Assembly (NCBI RefSeq): GCF_021284745.1
Contig: NZ_CP089925.1
Coordinates: 682,001 to 746,000, forward strand
DNA length: 64,000 nucleotides
Direction of reading: 5' to 3'
From: Lysobacter sp. KIS68-7
GTDB lineage: Bacteria; Pseudomonadota; Gammaproteobacteria; Xanthomonadales; Xanthomonadaceae
Made by a program: the position numbers and the translations under genes. The notes beneath the pieces are model-generated. The model was not told where the DNA came from and did not search any database. It saw nothing but the letters and a program-made list of their open reading frames with translations. This document shows positions 24,485 to 34,018 of this stretch, piece after piece. How positions within the stretch are numbered: the stretch's first letter is position 1; each line of letters opens with the position of its first letter.

Positions 24485-25216
24485 GTGAATTTCCAAGTCC
24501 GCGCCATCACCCTCGACCTCGATGACACGCTCTGGCCGTTCGCGCCGGTGGGCGCGCGCGTCGAGCATGTGCTGCACGATTGGCTGGTGGCGCACTGCCC
24601 CCGCACGGCCGAGCGCTTCCCGGTGCCGGAGATGCGCCGCCTGCGCGAGACGATCAACGTCGAGCACCCGCACCTGGCCCACGACTTCAGCACGCTGCGC
24701 AAGCTGACGCTGGCGCGCGCGATGGAACTGGCGGGCGATGACGTGGCGCAGGTCGAGCCCGCCTTCGAAGCCTTCTTCGCCGAGCGCAATCGCGTGCAGT
24801 GCTATCCCGATGCGATTCCTGCGCTCGAGCGCATCGCGGCCCGCGTGCCGGTGGCTGCGGTCACCAATGGCAATGCCGATCTGCGCCGCATCGGGTTGAA
24901 CCAGCATTTCGCGTTCCAGCTGGGCGCGGCCCAACACGGTGCGTCGAAACCGGATCCCGGCATCTACCGCGCCGCGTGCGCGCGCCTGGGCTTCGATCCG
25001 CGCAACGTGCTGCACGTGGGCGACGACATCGAACTCGACGTGCTCGGCGCACAGCGCGCCGGTCTGCGCACGTGCTGGATCCATCGCGACGATTTGCACG
25101 GCCCCACGCCGGCGTGGCCGCACGTGCACGTCAAGCCCGACCTCGCCTTCCCGACCCTCGACGCGCTGGCCGATTGGCTGGACGCCCACCTGCAGGACGA
25201 AGCCGCATGCGGTTGA
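24485..25216 (+). CDS. HAD-superfamily phosphatase (YigB-like)
   Basis: A 243-residue HAD hydrolase. Motif I is LDLDDTLW with Asp11 and Asp13, motif II is VTNGNADL, motif III is the lysine of GASKPDP, and motif IV is HVGDDIELD. The alpha-helical cap lies between motifs I and II. It is closest in layout to YigB, which dephosphorylates 5-amino-6-(5-phosphoribitylamino)uracil in riboflavin synthesis and also acts on FMN. The start is a GTG at 24485. It overlaps the aminopeptidase gene by 10 bases, so the two form an operon. Confidence 0.8.
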   Translation: MNFQVRAITLDLDDTLWPFAPVGARVEHVLHDWLVAHCPRTAERFPVPEMRRLRETINVEHPHLAHDFSTLRKLTLARAMELAGDDVAQVEPAFEAFFAERNRVQCYPDAIPALERIAARVPVAAVTNGNADLRRIGLNQHFAFQLGAAQHGASKPDPGIYRAACARLGFDPRNVLHVGDDIELDVLGAQRAGLRTCWIHRDDLHGPTPAWPHVHVKPDLAFPTLDALADWLDAHLQDEAACG

Positions 25217-26586
25217 CCACGCCCGATTGTTTCGCTGAGCGCTCCGACACCGCGCTTCCGTTGCACGTCATCGAGCGCAGCGGCTTCGACGAGTGGCGCC
25301 GCCTGCAGTTGCCCGCGCTCGGCAGCTGGATCGACGCGCAGACCTTCACCGCCGTCTCCGGCAGCCTGCTGTTGCTGCCCGGCGAGAACGGCATCGCGGG
25401 CGCGGTGCTCGGCATCGGCGACCGCAACGACCCCTTCTCCTACGCGCACGCGCCGATGGCGCTGCCGCCGGGCGACTGGAAGCTCGCGAACGACCTGGAC
25501 GCCGATGCACTGCGCGCGCTGCAACTGGGCTGGGGCCTGGGCGCGTATCGCTTCGCACGCTACAAGGCGCCGCTGCGCATGCCTGCGCGCCTGGTCAGCG
25601 GCAAGGTCGATGCGGAAACGCTCGACGTGCTCGCCGCCTCGGTGCGCGTGCGCGACCTGGTCAACACGCCCACCGAAGACATGGGCCCGGACCAGCTCGA
25701 ACAGGTGTGCTGCGAACTCGCCGAGAAGCACGGCGCGACGATCAACGTCGTCAGCGGCGAAGACCTGCTCAAGCACAACTTCCCCGCGATCCATGCCGTC
25801 GGCCGCGCTTCGCATCGCGCGCCGCGGATGATCGAGCTGCAGTGGGGCGACGAGAAAGCGCCGCACCTGGCCGTCGTGGGCAAGGGCGTGTGCTTCGACA
25901 CCGGCGGCCTGGACATCAAGCCCGCCGACGGCATGCGCAACATGAAGAAGGACATGGGCGGCGCGGCGCACGCGATCGCGCTGGCCGAATTGATCATGGC
26001 GCGCAAGCTGCCGGTGCGTCTCTCGCTGCTGGTGCCCGCGGTCGAGAACGCCATCGGCCCCATGAGCTACCGCCCCGGCGACGTGCTCACCACGCGCCTG
26101 GGCGTCACGGTCGAAATCGACAACACCGATGCGGAAGGCCGCGTGGTGTTGTGCGATGCACTGGCCTATGCGTCCGAACTGAAGCCGGCCCTGCTCGTGG
26201 ATTTCGCCACGCTCACCGGTGCCGCACGCATCGCGCTGGGCCCGGACCTGCCGGCGCTCTATGCGAACGACGAATCGCTGGCCGCCGACTGGCTCGAAGC
26301 CGCGAATGCGCAGCGCGACCCTGTGTGGCGCATGCCGCTATGGCGCCCGTACCTGCGTTATCTCCTGAGCACGATCGCCGACCTCGCCAACAGCGGCCCT
26401 TCGCGCATGGCGGGCAGCATCACGGCGGCCTTGTACCTGGAACGCTTCGTGCCCGAAGCGCAGCCGTGGGTGCACGTGGACGTGTATTCCTGGAACGACA
26501 GCGATCGCCCGGGCAAGCCCACGGGCGGCGAAGCGCAGGGGTTGCGCACGGCCTGGGCGGTGTTGAAGCAGCGCTTCGGAAAGTAA
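25207..26586 (+). CDS. Leucyl aminopeptidase family protein (M17)
   Basis: A 459-residue M17 metallo-aminopeptidase that removes N-terminal amino acids from peptides in the cytoplasm, normally as a hexamer with two metal ions. The metal and active-site motifs are present: VGKGVCFDTGGLDIKP, NMKKDMGGAA and the family signature NTDAEGRVVL. The start ATG at 25207 lies within the end of the HAD gene. The length is slightly shorter than PepA, with a reduced N-terminal domain. It is the second gene of a HAD-peptidase operon. Confidence 0.88.
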   Translation: MRLTTPDCFAERSDTALPLHVIERSGFDEWRRLQLPALGSWIDAQTFTAVSGSLLLLPGENGIAGAVLGIGDRNDPFSYAHAPMALPPGDWKLANDLDADALRALQLGWGLGAYRFARYKAPLRMPARLVSGKVDAETLDVLAASVRVRDLVNTPTEDMGPDQLEQVCCELAEKHGATINVVSGEDLLKHNFPAIHAVGRASHRAPRMIELQWGDEKAPHLAVVGKGVCFDTGGLDIKPADGMRNMKKDMGGAAHAIALAELIMARKLPVRLSLLVPAVENAIGPMSYRPGDVLTTRLGVTVEIDNTDAEGRVVLCDALAYASELKPALLVDFATLTGAARIALGPDLPALYANDESLAADWLEAANAQRDPVWRMPLWRPYLRYLLSTIADLANSGPSRMAGSITAALYLERFVPEAQPWVHVDVYSWNDSDRPGKPTGGEAQGLRTAWAVLKQRFGK

Positions 26587-26689
26587 TCGTTCCACGCCGG
26601 ACGCATCGCACTGCGCGAAGGGACATTCCGCATCCGCCTTGCGCGTCGGCGTGCAGCAGACTGCGCTCGCATTCCAAGCGAGCGTCGCC

Positions 26690-27112
26690 ATGCACACCAG
26701 CGAGAGCAAAACCGGTCGCCTCTCTTTCCTCCTCGTCTGCGCCGCGGCGCAGATGCTGCGCGAGCGCCACAAGCTGGTGAGCTTCGGCGGCTACATGCGC
26801 GAATCGGGTGAAGTGATCCCCGTGCTGCCCGACCTGGACCAGGATCCGGAGGGGCGCTGGTCGACGGTCGACGAGTTGCGCAATGCATTGCGGTCGATCG
26901 CGCCGGGGGCCGTGGCCTTCGGCATGGTCACCAACGCCGTGGCCACGGACGAATCCGGCGTGCAGCGCACGAGGATCGAAGTGTTCCTGGAGCATCGCTC
27001 CGGCTTCTGCGGGCGTGCCGGCGCGGAGTACACGTGGGCCGACGGCAAGCTGCACATGGGTGAGCCGTACGCGCACGAGAGCGGCCCGCTCTTCTTCCGC
27101 GCCTTGCAGTAA
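26690..27112 (+). CDS. Hypothetical protein
   Basis: A 140-residue soluble protein starting MHTSESKTGRLSFLLVCAAA. It has KLVSFGGYMRESGEVIPVLPD in the first half and TRIEVFLEHRSGFCGRAGAEY in the second. No domain is recognised. The start at 26690 has GAGCG upstream; a longer frame from 26639 is less likely. It is convergent with the response-regulator gene, 3 bases apart. Confidence 0.5.
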   Translation: MHTSESKTGRLSFLLVCAAAQMLRERHKLVSFGGYMRESGEVIPVLPDLDQDPEGRWSTVDELRNALRSIAPGAVAFGMVTNAVATDESGVQRTRIEVFLEHRSGFCGRAGAEYTWADGKLHMGEPYAHESGPLFFRALQ

Positions 27113-27115
27113 TCC

Positions 27116-27718
27116 CTACAACCAACCCTTCTGGCGCGCGAGGCGATACGCCTCGATGCGATTGCCGACGCCGAGCTTGCCGATGGCTTCCGACAGGTAA
27201 TTGCGCACGGTGCCGCCGGAGAGGTTGAGCTTGGCGGCGATTTCGGTCGCGGACATGCCGTCGCCGGCCAGGCGCAGCACCTGGCGTTCGCGGTCGTTGA
27301 GCGGGTCGGCTTCGGACCACGCGTCCATCGCGAGTTGCGGATCGATGGCGCGGCCGCCGCGATGCACTTTGCGCAGCGCTTCGGCGAGATCCTCCGCCGG
27401 CGCATCCTTCAGCAGGTAACCGGACACGCCCGCGTCGAGCGCGCGCCGCAGGAAACCCGCGCGCGCGAACGTGGTGACGATGACCACTTTCACCGGCAGT
27501 TCGTGGCGCTGGATGCGCTGCGCAAGCTCCAGCCCCGACAGGCCCGGCATTTCGATGTCCGTGACCAGCACGTCCGGCTTCAGGCGCTGCACCTCGCGCC
27601 ACGCCGCTTCGCCATCGGGCGCGGCGCCGAGCACTTCGATGTCGCTTTCCAATCCGAGCAGCGCCGACAAGGCACCGCGCACCAGCGCCTGGTCCTCGGC
27701 GAGCAGGATGCGGATCAT
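27116..27718 (-). CDS. NarL/LuxR-type response regulator (DesR-like)
   Basis: A 200-residue regulator. The receiver domain has the acidic pair EDQ (residues 8-10), phospho-acceptor Asp54 in VTDIEMPG and Lys103 in YLLKDA. The C-terminal LuxR-type helix-turn-helix follows (LNDRERQVLRLAGDGMSATE, GGTVRNYLSEA). Its start overlaps the stop of the kinase gene by 4 bases (ATGA). With the DesK-like kinase and the ABC exporter upstream it forms a four-gene unit, and it probably controls that exporter. Confidence 0.9.
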   Translation of the reverse strand: MIRILLAEDQALVRGALSALLGLESDIEVLGAAPDGEAAWREVQRLKPDVLVTDIEMPGLSGLELAQRIQRHELPVKVVIVTTFARAGFLRRALDAGVSGYLLKDAPAEDLAEALRKVHRGGRAIDPQLAMDAWSEADPLNDRERQVLRLAGDGMSATEIAAKLNLSGGTVRNYLSEAIGKLGVGNRIEAYRLARQKGWL

Positions 27719-28890
27719 GCGGGCAACCCGACGCGCACGAGCAGCCTTGTGCCCTCGCCGCGCGGCGATTCGATGCTGAGCGTGCCGTGCATCGCGCGCA
27801 CGCGGTCGCGCATCCCTGCCAGGCCGTTGCCGTCGGTGGAGACGCCACCGCGGCCATCGTCTTCGATGGATAGTTGCACGGTGCGATGCTCGGTCTCGAA
27901 GCCGATGCGCGCGCGCGAGGCCCGTGCATGGCGTGCGATGTTCGTGGCTGCTTCGCGCAGCACCAAGGCCAGGCCGCGTTCGACGTCGGCCGGGAGATCG
28001 GGCGGCGGTGCGTCGTATTCGAGGTGCACCTGCGAGCTTTCCAGCAGGAGGCGTGCGGAGGCGAGTTCCGCGGCCAGGTCGGCCGAGCGGATGCCCGTGA
28101 CGGCGCTGCGCACTTCCGCCAGCGCATGGCGCGCGACGCGCTCGGCTTCCTCCAGCTCGCGGAGCGACGACTCCGGATTGCGCGCGTGCAGCTTGCGCGC
28201 CAGCTCCAGCTTCAGCGTGATCAGCGACAGCGTGTGACCGAGCAGGTCGTGCAGGTCGCGGCCGATGCGTTCGCGCTCCGCAGTCGCTGCCAAGCGCCGC
28301 ACTTCCTCGTGCGAGAGCTTGATCGCGACATCCTTCTCCTGCGCCACGCGCTCCACGTTGACGATCACGCCGATGATCAGCGTCATCACCGGCATCCACA
28401 CCATCGCCTGCCAGGGATACCCGACGTACCAGGCGATCGCGAGGAAGATCGCGTTGAGGATCGCGATCTGGATGAGATACCGCACCACGCTCATGTGCGA
28501 ACTCGTGCGCAACATGACGCAGCCGAACACGAAGTAGCTCAGCCCCGAGGGATACCAGGGCAGCAGCACGTAAGCCAGCACGCACATGCCGATCGCGTAG
28601 CGCCACGACAAACGCCGCGGCGACAGGATCACCTTGGCGTACAGCGCCAGGAAGATCGGATACGACGCGGCGGTGAACGCCACCCACTCCCATGTGTAGT
28701 GCCCGCCCATCATCGGGGTGATGAACACCCACAGCGACCACAGCAGGTGGACCGCGTCGCTCCACGGCGACTTGCCGAGTTGAATCGAATAGGCCGCCGC
28801 CGAATCGGGCGCCGGCACGAAGCCGACGCGCGCCAGGAAGCGCGCGACGGCGGGCGGGAGCTTGAACACCTGCGGGGACGCGGTCTGCAT
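27715..28890 (-). CDS. DesK-like membrane sensor histidine kinase
   Basis: A 391-residue sensor of the HisKA_3 class. Several membrane helices occupy residues about 45-175 (for example VLAYVLLPWYPSGLSYFVFG). The dimerisation box holds the phospho-acceptor His214 in ERIGRDLHDLLGHTLSL. The C-terminal ATPase shows LVLREAATNIARHA (N-box) and IEDDGRGG followed by GLAGMRDRV. Membrane-embedded sensors of this kind often detect lipid state or membrane stress. It is followed directly by the response regulator, and lies 21 bases after the ABC permease gene on the same strand. Confidence 0.88.
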   Translation of the reverse strand: MQTASPQVFKLPPAVARFLARVGFVPAPDSAAAYSIQLGKSPWSDAVHLLWSLWVFITPMMGGHYTWEWVAFTAASYPIFLALYAKVILSPRRLSWRYAIGMCVLAYVLLPWYPSGLSYFVFGCVMLRTSSHMSVVRYLIQIAILNAIFLAIAWYVGYPWQAMVWMPVMTLIIGVIVNVERVAQEKDVAIKLSHEEVRRLAATAERERIGRDLHDLLGHTLSLITLKLELARKLHARNPESSLRELEEAERVARHALAEVRSAVTGIRSADLAAELASARLLLESSQVHLEYDAPPPDLPADVERGLALVLREAATNIARHARASRARIGFETEHRTVQLSIEDDGRGGVSTDGNGLAGMRDRVRAMHGTLSIESPRGEGTRLLVRVGLPA

Positions 28891-28911
28891 GCGCGGATGC
28901 TACTGCACGGC

Positions 28912-29709
28912 TCAGCCGATGCGGCGCAGGCGGCGCGCGGCGATCCAGGAGACCAGCGCGGTGAACGTCGCCAGCATCAGCACGTGGGGCAGCAGGGCGA
29001 CCTTGGCGATGCCCACCGCATCCAGCGCCAGCGCGTTGAGGTGGTAGCTCGGCAACAGCGGCGCCACCACGTTCCCGACGACCTTCGGCAGCACGCTCAC
29101 CGGGAACCACAGGCCGGAGAGGAAGGCCATCGGCAGGTACACCAGGTTGATCAGCGCGGGGGCGGCCTGGCCTTTGACGAAAGTACCGATGAACAGACCG
29201 AGCGCGCAGAAGGGCAGGACGCCCGGCACGTTGGTCGCGTACAGCTGGACGAGCTGCGCGGTCGTGAGCGAGACGTGGCCCAGGGTCGTGGCGAGCACCA
29301 CGAGGATCGTCATCACGCCGGCTGCCACCAGCATCGCCATGACCATCTTGCCGAGCAGGTAAGCGAACGGCGGCATCGGCAGCGCGCGCTTGAGCGTAAG
29401 CAGGCCGGTCTCGCGTTCCATCGCCAGCGACACGCCGAAGCCGAACAGGCCCGGCGCCATCACGCCGAACGTGCCGTAGGCCGCCAGCAGGTAGCGCGAC
29501 GCGTCTGCCGAGTTCTTCGAGGCCATGAACACGCCGAACATCAGGTAGAAGACGGTCGGAAACAGCATCGTGGGCAACACGAAGCCGGGGTTGCGCAGGT
29601 AGCGCACGACTTCGCTGCGCATCTCCGCAAGGTAGGCGCCGATGATTCGGCTGCGCGGCATGGGGAGTGCCTGCGGGCGTTCGGAGAGGATCGACAGATC
29701 GGTGTTCAT
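28912..29709 (-). CDS. ABC-2 type transporter permease
   Basis: A 265-residue inner-membrane permease with about six helices, in the ABC-2 family used for drug, antibiotic or lipid export. The conserved start YLRNPGFVLPTMLFPTVFYL and the closing FLSGLWFPVSVLPK and PLLPSYHLNAL motif fit this family. The start overlaps the ATPase gene stop (ATGA at 29706-29709). It works with that ATPase and sits in front of the DesKR-like pair, so it is the probable regulated target. Confidence 0.85.
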   Translation of the reverse strand: MNTDLSILSERPQALPMPRSRIIGAYLAEMRSEVVRYLRNPGFVLPTMLFPTVFYLMFGVFMASKNSADASRYLLAAYGTFGVMAPGLFGFGVSLAMERETGLLTLKRALPMPPFAYLLGKMVMAMLVAAGVMTILVVLATTLGHVSLTTAQLVQLYATNVPGVLPFCALGLFIGTFVKGQAAPALINLVYLPMAFLSGLWFPVSVLPKVVGNVVAPLLPSYHLNALALDAVGIAKVALLPHVLMLATFTALVSWIAARRLRRIG

Positions 29710-30629
29710 GCGGCCTCCTGCAGGGACGACGCGGCGTCGTCGCGGGTGAGTTCGGTGAAGGCTTCGGCCAGGCCGGCGGCGCGCACTTCGAGCGCGGACA
29801 GGTCGGCGTCCAGGGCGAGCAGGCGGCGCACGACGGCTTCCGCCGCTTCGGTGGAAACGCACAGGCGATCGCCTTCCATCGTGGCTTCGGCGACGCCCGC
29901 CCACTGCGCGACCTCGGCCGGCGTGGTGCGCGTGGTGCAACGCACGCGCTTCATCGCAACACGTGCACGCAATGCATCCACGCTGCCTTCGCTGATCACC
30001 TTGCCACGCGCCATCACGCACACGCGATCGGCGAGGGCTTCGGCTTCTTCCAGGTAATGCGTGGTGAGCACCACGCCGTTGCCTTCGGCGACGAGATGGC
30101 GGATCGCATCCCACAGGCGGCGGCGCGCGTCGATGTCCATGCCGACCGTCGGCTCATCGAGGAACAACAGCTTCGGTCGTCCGCAGATCGCGAGCGCGAA
30201 CTGCACGCGACGCTGCTGCCCGCCCGACAACTTGCCGTAGGGGCGCTTGAGCAGGTCGGTCACGCCGGCGAGCTCCGCGCTCTCCGCGACCGTGCGCGGC
30301 GACGGGTAATAGCTGGCGACCAGGCGAATCAGTTCGCCGACGCGCAGGGTGGGCGGAAGCGCTGCGTCCTGCAGCATCACGCCGATGTGGCGGCGCGCAT
30401 CGATGGCCTGCGGATCCTGTCCGAACAGTTCGACCTGGCCTGCGTCTGCACGCAGCAGCCCGAGCAACAGGCCGATGGCCGTGGTCTTGCCCGCGCCGTT
30501 GGGGCCGAGCAGCGCGAGCAGTTCGCCACCGCGCAGTTGCAGGTCCACGCCGTCGAGGGCGCGCACCTTGCCGTAGGACTTGGTCGCCTGGGTCAGGCGT
30601 GCGAGAACGCCCTGTTCGGTGCGAAGCAT
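29706..30629 (-). CDS. ABC transporter ATP-binding protein
   Basis: A 307-residue ATPase of the drug/antibiotic exporter (DrrA/CcmA-like) type. Walker A is GPNGAGKTT, the Q-loop region VMLQDAAL, the signature LSGGQQRRV, Walker B LLFLDEPTVGMD, and the H-loop TTHYLEEA. A C-terminal extension of about 80 residues follows. I start at the ATG at 30629 because AGGAG lies 9 bases upstream; a GTG three codons earlier is the alternative. First gene of the ATPase-permease-kinase-regulator unit, divergent from the MacAB-like operon. Confidence 0.88.
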   Translation of the reverse strand: MLRTEQGVLARLTQATKSYGKVRALDGVDLQLRGGELLALLGPNGAGKTTAIGLLLGLLRADAGQVELFGQDPQAIDARRHIGVMLQDAALPPTLRVGELIRLVASYYPSPRTVAESAELAGVTDLLKRPYGKLSGGQQRRVQFALAICGRPKLLFLDEPTVGMDIDARRRLWDAIRHLVAEGNGVVLTTHYLEEAEALADRVCVMARGKVISEGSVDALRARVAMKRVRCTTRTTPAEVAQWAGVAEATMEGDRLCVSTEAAEAVVRRLLALDADLSALEVRAAGLAEAFTELTRDDAASSLQEAA

Positions 30630-30819
30630 GTCGGTCACTCCTGTGGACGTGGTGGCATGATCGGCACCGCGACGGCGGCGCGGCAGTCACGGCCTTCATG
30701 GAATCGGGGTGACAGTCGTCAGGTGACGCATGCATGGCCGGTTCGTACCCTGCCCACCGTCGAATGGCGCCCGCGACCGGCCACGGTCACACTAGGCGTC
30801 TCCCTGCGTCCGAGGCCTT

Positions 30820-32076
30820 ATGACCATGCCGTCGTCCCCCGCCGACCTGTTGAAGGAATTGCGCATCGACCGCAGCGCGCCCCCGCCGCCGACCTCGCGT
30901 CGCGGCTTGTGGATCGCACTGGCGGTGGTGGCCGGCGTCCTCGTGCTCGCACTCGCCGCGTGGGCGGTGTTCGGCCGCGACAAGGCGGTGGAAGTGCAGA
31001 CGGCGGAAGTCACCGCCATCGGCGGCGGCAGCGGCGGCCCGGCCACCGTGCTGGACGCCACCGGGTATGTCGTCGCGCGCCGCATGGCCACGGTGTCGGC
31101 CAAGATCACCGGCAAGGTGCGCGACGTGCGCATCGAAGAAGGCATGCACGTGGAAGCGGGCCAGATCATGGCGACGCTCGATCCGATCGATGCCGATGCC
31201 GTGCGCACCCTCGCCAACTCGCAGGTCGCCGCCGCGAAGACGCAGATCGACAGCATGCGCGCGCAGGTGCGCGAAGCCGATGCGAACGTGCGCCGGCTCG
31301 ATGGCCTCGTCTCGCAGCAGCTCGTGTCGAAGGCCCAGTACGACCAGGCCGTCGCCGAACGCGATGCGCTGCATGCGCAGCTCGCCACTTCGCAGCGCAA
31401 CGCGCAGGTCGCGAGCGACAACCTGCGCATCGCCGACCAGGGCGTCGACAACACCGTCGTGCGCGCGCCCTTCGCCGGCGTGGTGATCGCCAAGGCCGCG
31501 CAGCCGGGTGAAATCGTCTCACCGCTGTCGGCCGGTGGCGGCTTCACGCGCACGGGCATCGGCACGATCGTCGACATGGATTCGCTGGAAGTCGAAGTCG
31601 AAGTGAACGAGGCGCAGATCGGCCGCGTGCTGCCGCACATGCAGGCGCAGGCCATGCTCAACGCCTATCCCGACTGGAAGATCCCGGCCGAAGTCATCGC
31701 GATCATCCCGGCCGCCGACCGCGGCAAAGCCACGGTGAAGGTGCGCGTGGCGCTGAAGCAGAAGGACGCGCGCATCGTCCCCGACATGGGCGTGCGCGTG
31801 AGCTTCCTGGAAGAAGCCAAGCCCGTCGATGCCAAGCAACCCACGGGTGTGCTCGCACCCGCCGCGGCGATCGTGCAGCGCGAAGGCAAGGATGTCGCGT
31901 TCGTGGTCGTCGACGAGAAGGCGCGCGTGCGCAACGTGAAACTCGGCCGCACGCTGGGCGACGACCGCGAAGTCACCGAAGGCCTCAACGGCGGCGACAC
32001 CGTCGTGCTCGACCCCTCCGACAAGCTCGCCGACGGCACGCGCGTCAGACCCGCGAAGGCCGAGGCCACCGAGTAA
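30820..32076 (+). CDS. Periplasmic adaptor subunit (MacA/RND membrane-fusion type)
   Basis: A 418-residue membrane-fusion protein with one N-terminal membrane helix (residues about 29-52). The first half of the lipoyl domain is at ARRMATVSAKITGKV and the second at VVRAPFAGVVIAKAAQPGE, with a helical hairpin between them (AAAKTQIDSMRAQVREADAN). Beta-barrel and membrane-proximal domains follow. It links an inner-membrane exporter to an outer-membrane channel. It heads an operon with a MacB-like ATPase and two FtsX-type permeases; no TolC-like gene is in the window. Confidence 0.87.
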   Translation: MTMPSSPADLLKELRIDRSAPPPPTSRRGLWIALAVVAGVLVLALAAWAVFGRDKAVEVQTAEVTAIGGGSGGPATVLDATGYVVARRMATVSAKITGKVRDVRIEEGMHVEAGQIMATLDPIDADAVRTLANSQVAAAKTQIDSMRAQVREADANVRRLDGLVSQQLVSKAQYDQAVAERDALHAQLATSQRNAQVASDNLRIADQGVDNTVVRAPFAGVVIAKAAQPGEIVSPLSAGGGFTRTGIGTIVDMDSLEVEVEVNEAQIGRVLPHMQAQAMLNAYPDWKIPAEVIAIIPAADRGKATVKVRVALKQKDARIVPDMGVRVSFLEEAKPVDAKQPTGVLAPAAAIVQREGKDVAFVVVDEKARVRNVKLGRTLGDDREVTEGLNGGDTVVLDPSDKLADGTRVRPAKAEATE

Positions 32077-32133
32077 GAAACCGCGCGCCCGCGCGTATCA
32101 CCTTCAATCCACTCCCTCCCCGGAGACCCAGGC

Positions 32134-32829
32134 ATGTCCACGCTCGTCAGCATTCGCAACCTGCACAAGACCTATCGCCGCGGCCCGGAAACGGTCGACG
32201 TGCTGCATGGCATCGACCTCGACATCGACAAGGGCGACTTCGTCGCGCTCATGGGCCCGTCGGGCTCGGGCAAGACCACGCTGCTGAATTTGATCGGCGG
32301 CCTGGACTCGCCCACGCGCGGCGAGATCACCGTCGATGGCGCGCGCATCGACCAGCTCGGCTCCGGCCAGCTCTCGCAGTGGCGCAGCAACCATGTCGGC
32401 TTCGTGTTCCAGTTCTACAACCTGATGCCCACGCTCACGGCGCAGAAGAACGTCGAGCTGCCGCTGCTGCTCACCAAGCTCAATGGCGCACAGCGCAAGC
32501 GCAATGCGGAAATCGCGCTGGAGCTCGTCGGCCTGAAGGATCGCGGCAAGCACCGCCCGGCCGAACTCTCCGGCGGCCAGCAGCAGCGCGTGGCGATCGC
32601 GCGCGCGATCGTCTCCGACCCCACGCTGCTGATCTGCGACGAACCCACGGGCGACCTGGACCGCCAGTCCGCCGAGGAAATCCTGGGCCTGCTGCAGATG
32701 CTCAACCGCGAGCACGGCAAGACGATCGTGATGGTCACCCACGACCCGAAGGCCGCCGAATACGCCACGCACACGCTGCACCTCGACAAGGGCAACCTCG
32801 TCGAGCAAGCCGCGCACGCCTACGCGTAA
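32134..32829 (+). CDS. ABC transporter ATP-binding protein (MacB/LolD-type)
   Basis: A 231-residue ATPase of the MacB/LolD/FtsE class, which drives mechanotransmission rather than classic transport. Walker A is GPSGSGKTT, followed by VFQFYNLMPTLTAQKNVELP, the signature LSGGQQQRVAIARAI, Walker B LLICDEPTGDLD and VTHDPKAA. It lies 57 bases after the adaptor gene and 18 bases before the first permease gene, on the same strand. It powers the two FtsX-type permeases downstream. Confidence 0.9.
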   Translation: MSTLVSIRNLHKTYRRGPETVDVLHGIDLDIDKGDFVALMGPSGSGKTTLLNLIGGLDSPTRGEITVDGARIDQLGSGQLSQWRSNHVGFVFQFYNLMPTLTAQKNVELPLLLTKLNGAQRKRNAEIALELVGLKDRGKHRPAELSGGQQQRVAIARAIVSDPTLLICDEPTGDLDRQSAEEILGLLQMLNREHGKTIVMVTHDPKAAEYATHTLHLDKGNLVEQAAHAYA

Positions 32830-32847
32830 CCAATCGAGGACATCGCA

Positions 32848-34008
32848 ATGAAATATTTGCACCTCATCTGGGCGGCGCTGTTCCGCAGCAAGACGCGCAC
32901 CTTCCTGACGCTGCTGTCGGTGGTCACCGCGTTCTTCCTGTTCGGCATGCTCGACTCGGTCCGCGTGGCCTTCAATTCGGGCGGCGACGTCACCGGCGCC
33001 AACCGCATGGTCACCTCCTCGCGCCTGTCGCTCACGCAGATGCTCCCGCACGCCCTGGATCCCCAGATCCGCGCGGTGAAAGGCGTGAAGCAGGCGACGT
33101 ATGCCGCGTGGTTCGGCGGCATCTACCAGGACCCGAAGAACTTCTTCGCGAATTTCTCGGTCGCCCCGAACTACCTGGACCTGTATCCGGAGTTCAAGCT
33201 GCCCGAAGCGCAAAAGAAGGCTTGGCTGGCCGATCGCCGCGGCGCGATCGTCGGTGAGTCGCTGGCGAAGAAGTTCGGCTGGAAGATCGGCGACACCATT
33301 CCCTTGCAGGCGACGATCTTCCCGACCAAGGGCAGCAACGACTGGACGTTCACGCTCGACGGCATCTTCAAGATCGACAACGAAAAGCAGAAGGGCCAGG
33401 AGCAGATCCTGCTCTTCCACTGGGACTACTTCGACGAAGCCAACGATTACGTGAAGGGTCGGGTGGGCTGGTACATCGTGCAGGTGGAGAGCGCGGCCGT
33501 GGCCGACAGCGCCGCCAAGGCCATCGATGCGCTCTCGGCCAACTCCGACCACGAAACGAAGACGCAGACGGAGCAGGCGTTCAACCAGTCCTTCGCCAAG
33601 CAGATCGGCGACATCGGCCTGATCGTCACTTCGATCATGGCGGCGGTGTTCTTCACGTTGCTGCTGCTGACCGGCAACACGATGGCGCAGGCCGTGCGCG
33701 AGCGCATCCCGGAACTGGCGGTGCTCAAGACGATCGGCTTCAGCAACAAGAGCGTGCTGCTGCTCGTGCTGGCGGAGGCGATGCTGCTGGTGGCGCTCGG
33801 TGCGGTCATCGGACTCGCGTTGGCCCCGATGGCGATGAAGCTGGCGACGGTGTTGAGCGGCGGGTTCATCCAGCTGCCCACCAACCTCCCGGCGGAAACG
33901 TGGATCACGGGCCTCGTGCTGATGCTCGCCTTCGGCCTGCTCGCCGGCGTGCTGCCTGCGCTGCGCGCCATGCGCCTCAACATCGTCGACGCCCTGTCGG
34001 GCCGCTGA
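32848..34008 (+). CDS. FtsX/MacB-type ABC permease 1
   Basis: A 386-residue permease with one N-terminal helix (TFLTLLSVVTAFFLFGML), a large periplasmic MacB-type domain (residues about 45-260) and three C-terminal helices (IVTSIMAAVFFTLLLLTGNT, LLVLAEAMLLVALGAVIGLA, GLVLMLAFGLLAGVLPALRA). It ends LNIVDALSG, as FtsX-domain proteins usually do. It probably forms a heterodimer with the next gene product. It is part of the adaptor-ATPase-permease-permease operon. Confidence 0.86.
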   Translation: MKYLHLIWAALFRSKTRTFLTLLSVVTAFFLFGMLDSVRVAFNSGGDVTGANRMVTSSRLSLTQMLPHALDPQIRAVKGVKQATYAAWFGGIYQDPKNFFANFSVAPNYLDLYPEFKLPEAQKKAWLADRRGAIVGESLAKKFGWKIGDTIPLQATIFPTKGSNDWTFTLDGIFKIDNEKQKGQEQILLFHWDYFDEANDYVKGRVGWYIVQVESAAVADSAAKAIDALSANSDHETKTQTEQAFNQSFAKQIGDIGLIVTSIMAAVFFTLLLLTGNTMAQAVRERIPELAVLKTIGFSNKSVLLLVLAEAMLLVALGAVIGLALAPMAMKLATVLSGGFIQLPTNLPAETWITGLVLMLAFGLLAGVLPALRAMRLNIVDALSGR

Positions 34009-34018
34009 GGAAACGATC

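Noticed and set aside
27874-30057. Long plus-strand frame opposite the kinase and ABC genes
   Set aside because: Antisense composition (Arg, Gln, His rich) with no domain; the opposite strand holds clear genes.
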